Below, one piece after another: positions 19,191-19,243 of a stretch of DNA of 19,243 nucleotides; position 1 is the first letter of the stretch, and each line of letters begins with the position of its first letter. Source of the DNA: JBAZWV01 sp964393325 (GTDB lineage: Bacteria > Patescibacteriota > Patescibacteriia > 2-12-FULL-60-25); NCBI GenBank assembly GCA_964393325.1, contig CAYMTE010000017.1, forward strand, positions 1-19,243. The letters run 5' to 3'. A program made the translations under genes and the position numbers. The notes under the pieces are model-generated. The model was not told the origin of the DNA, did no database searches, and saw nothing but the letters and a program-made list of their open reading frames with translations.

Positions 19191-19243
19191 AGCGGGTAGC
19201 GGGAATCGAACCCGCCTCTCAACCTTGGAAGGGTCGCATAATA
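19188..19243 (-). tRNA. tRNA-Gly(TCC), partial (5' part beyond the window edge)
   Basis: The 3' end is TACCCGC-TCCA (19198-19188); the T arm GCGGG-TTCGATT-CCCGC is at 19215-19199, and the anticodon stem CGACC/GGTTG holds loop CTTCCAA with anticodon TCC (19229-19227). The D arm and 5' acceptor strand lie to the right of 19243. Confidence 0.93.

Noticed and set aside
1..19243. CRISPR array, transposase or integrase genes
   Set aside because: No regularly spaced repeats and no recombinase-like protein were found; the only repeat pair is the tRNA-Gly 3' end duplication.

Overview
The window reads as part of a small, gene-dense bacterial genome, most likely a member of the Candidate Phyla Radiation (Patescibacteria). 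The support is indirect: a DUF4012 surface protein in an overlapping operon with a glycosyltransferase, cysteine-free bL28 and bL32, a long uS12 and nucleoside diphosphate kinase, very short intergenic gaps, and the standard genetic code. I cannot place it at lineage level.

Left part (1-5378): a minus-strand str operon (rpsL-rpsG-fusA, with fusA cut by the left edge) driven by a clear sigma70-type promoter. That promoter's -35 box overlaps the stop codon of a 12-helix membrane protein, which is itself translationally coupled (ATGA) to a site-2 protease. Divergent from the protease is rpmB (bL28), which ends in a bidirectional terminator whose loop holds the stop codon.

Middle (5413-12323): a minus operon of a guanylate-kinase-like protein, a PH-like membrane protein and a LOG-family phosphoribohydrolase; an HU gene; an unrecognised 136-aa protein; tRNA-Pro(GGG); a 54-aa membrane peptide; a region I read as a large structured non-coding RNA (about 8990-9262, minus); an unrecognised 167-aa protein; ndk; then a plus-strand translation/RNA-processing cluster rpmF-nusB-rnc-tRNA-Arg(TCG).

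Right part (12377-19243): a minus envelope operon with overlapping genes (GT4 glycosyltransferase, DUF4012 protein, single-pass protein with a large repeat-like ectodomain), two short plus-strand transcription units (34-aa and 66-aa ORFs), a tRNA-Phe/tRNA-Ile pair, and a hairpin-rich segment in which the 3' end of tRNA-Gly plus its terminator is duplicated.

The most interesting signals are the multi-branched RNA candidate, the 34-aa ORF/short RNA unit, a perfect dyad filling the spacer of the envelope-operon promoter, the tRNA-Gly 3' duplication, and a contrast between promoter-proximal (leaderless-like) starts on several genes and Shine-Dalgarno-led starts on the small unrecognised ones. All functional statements are from reading the sequence; no database search was possible.
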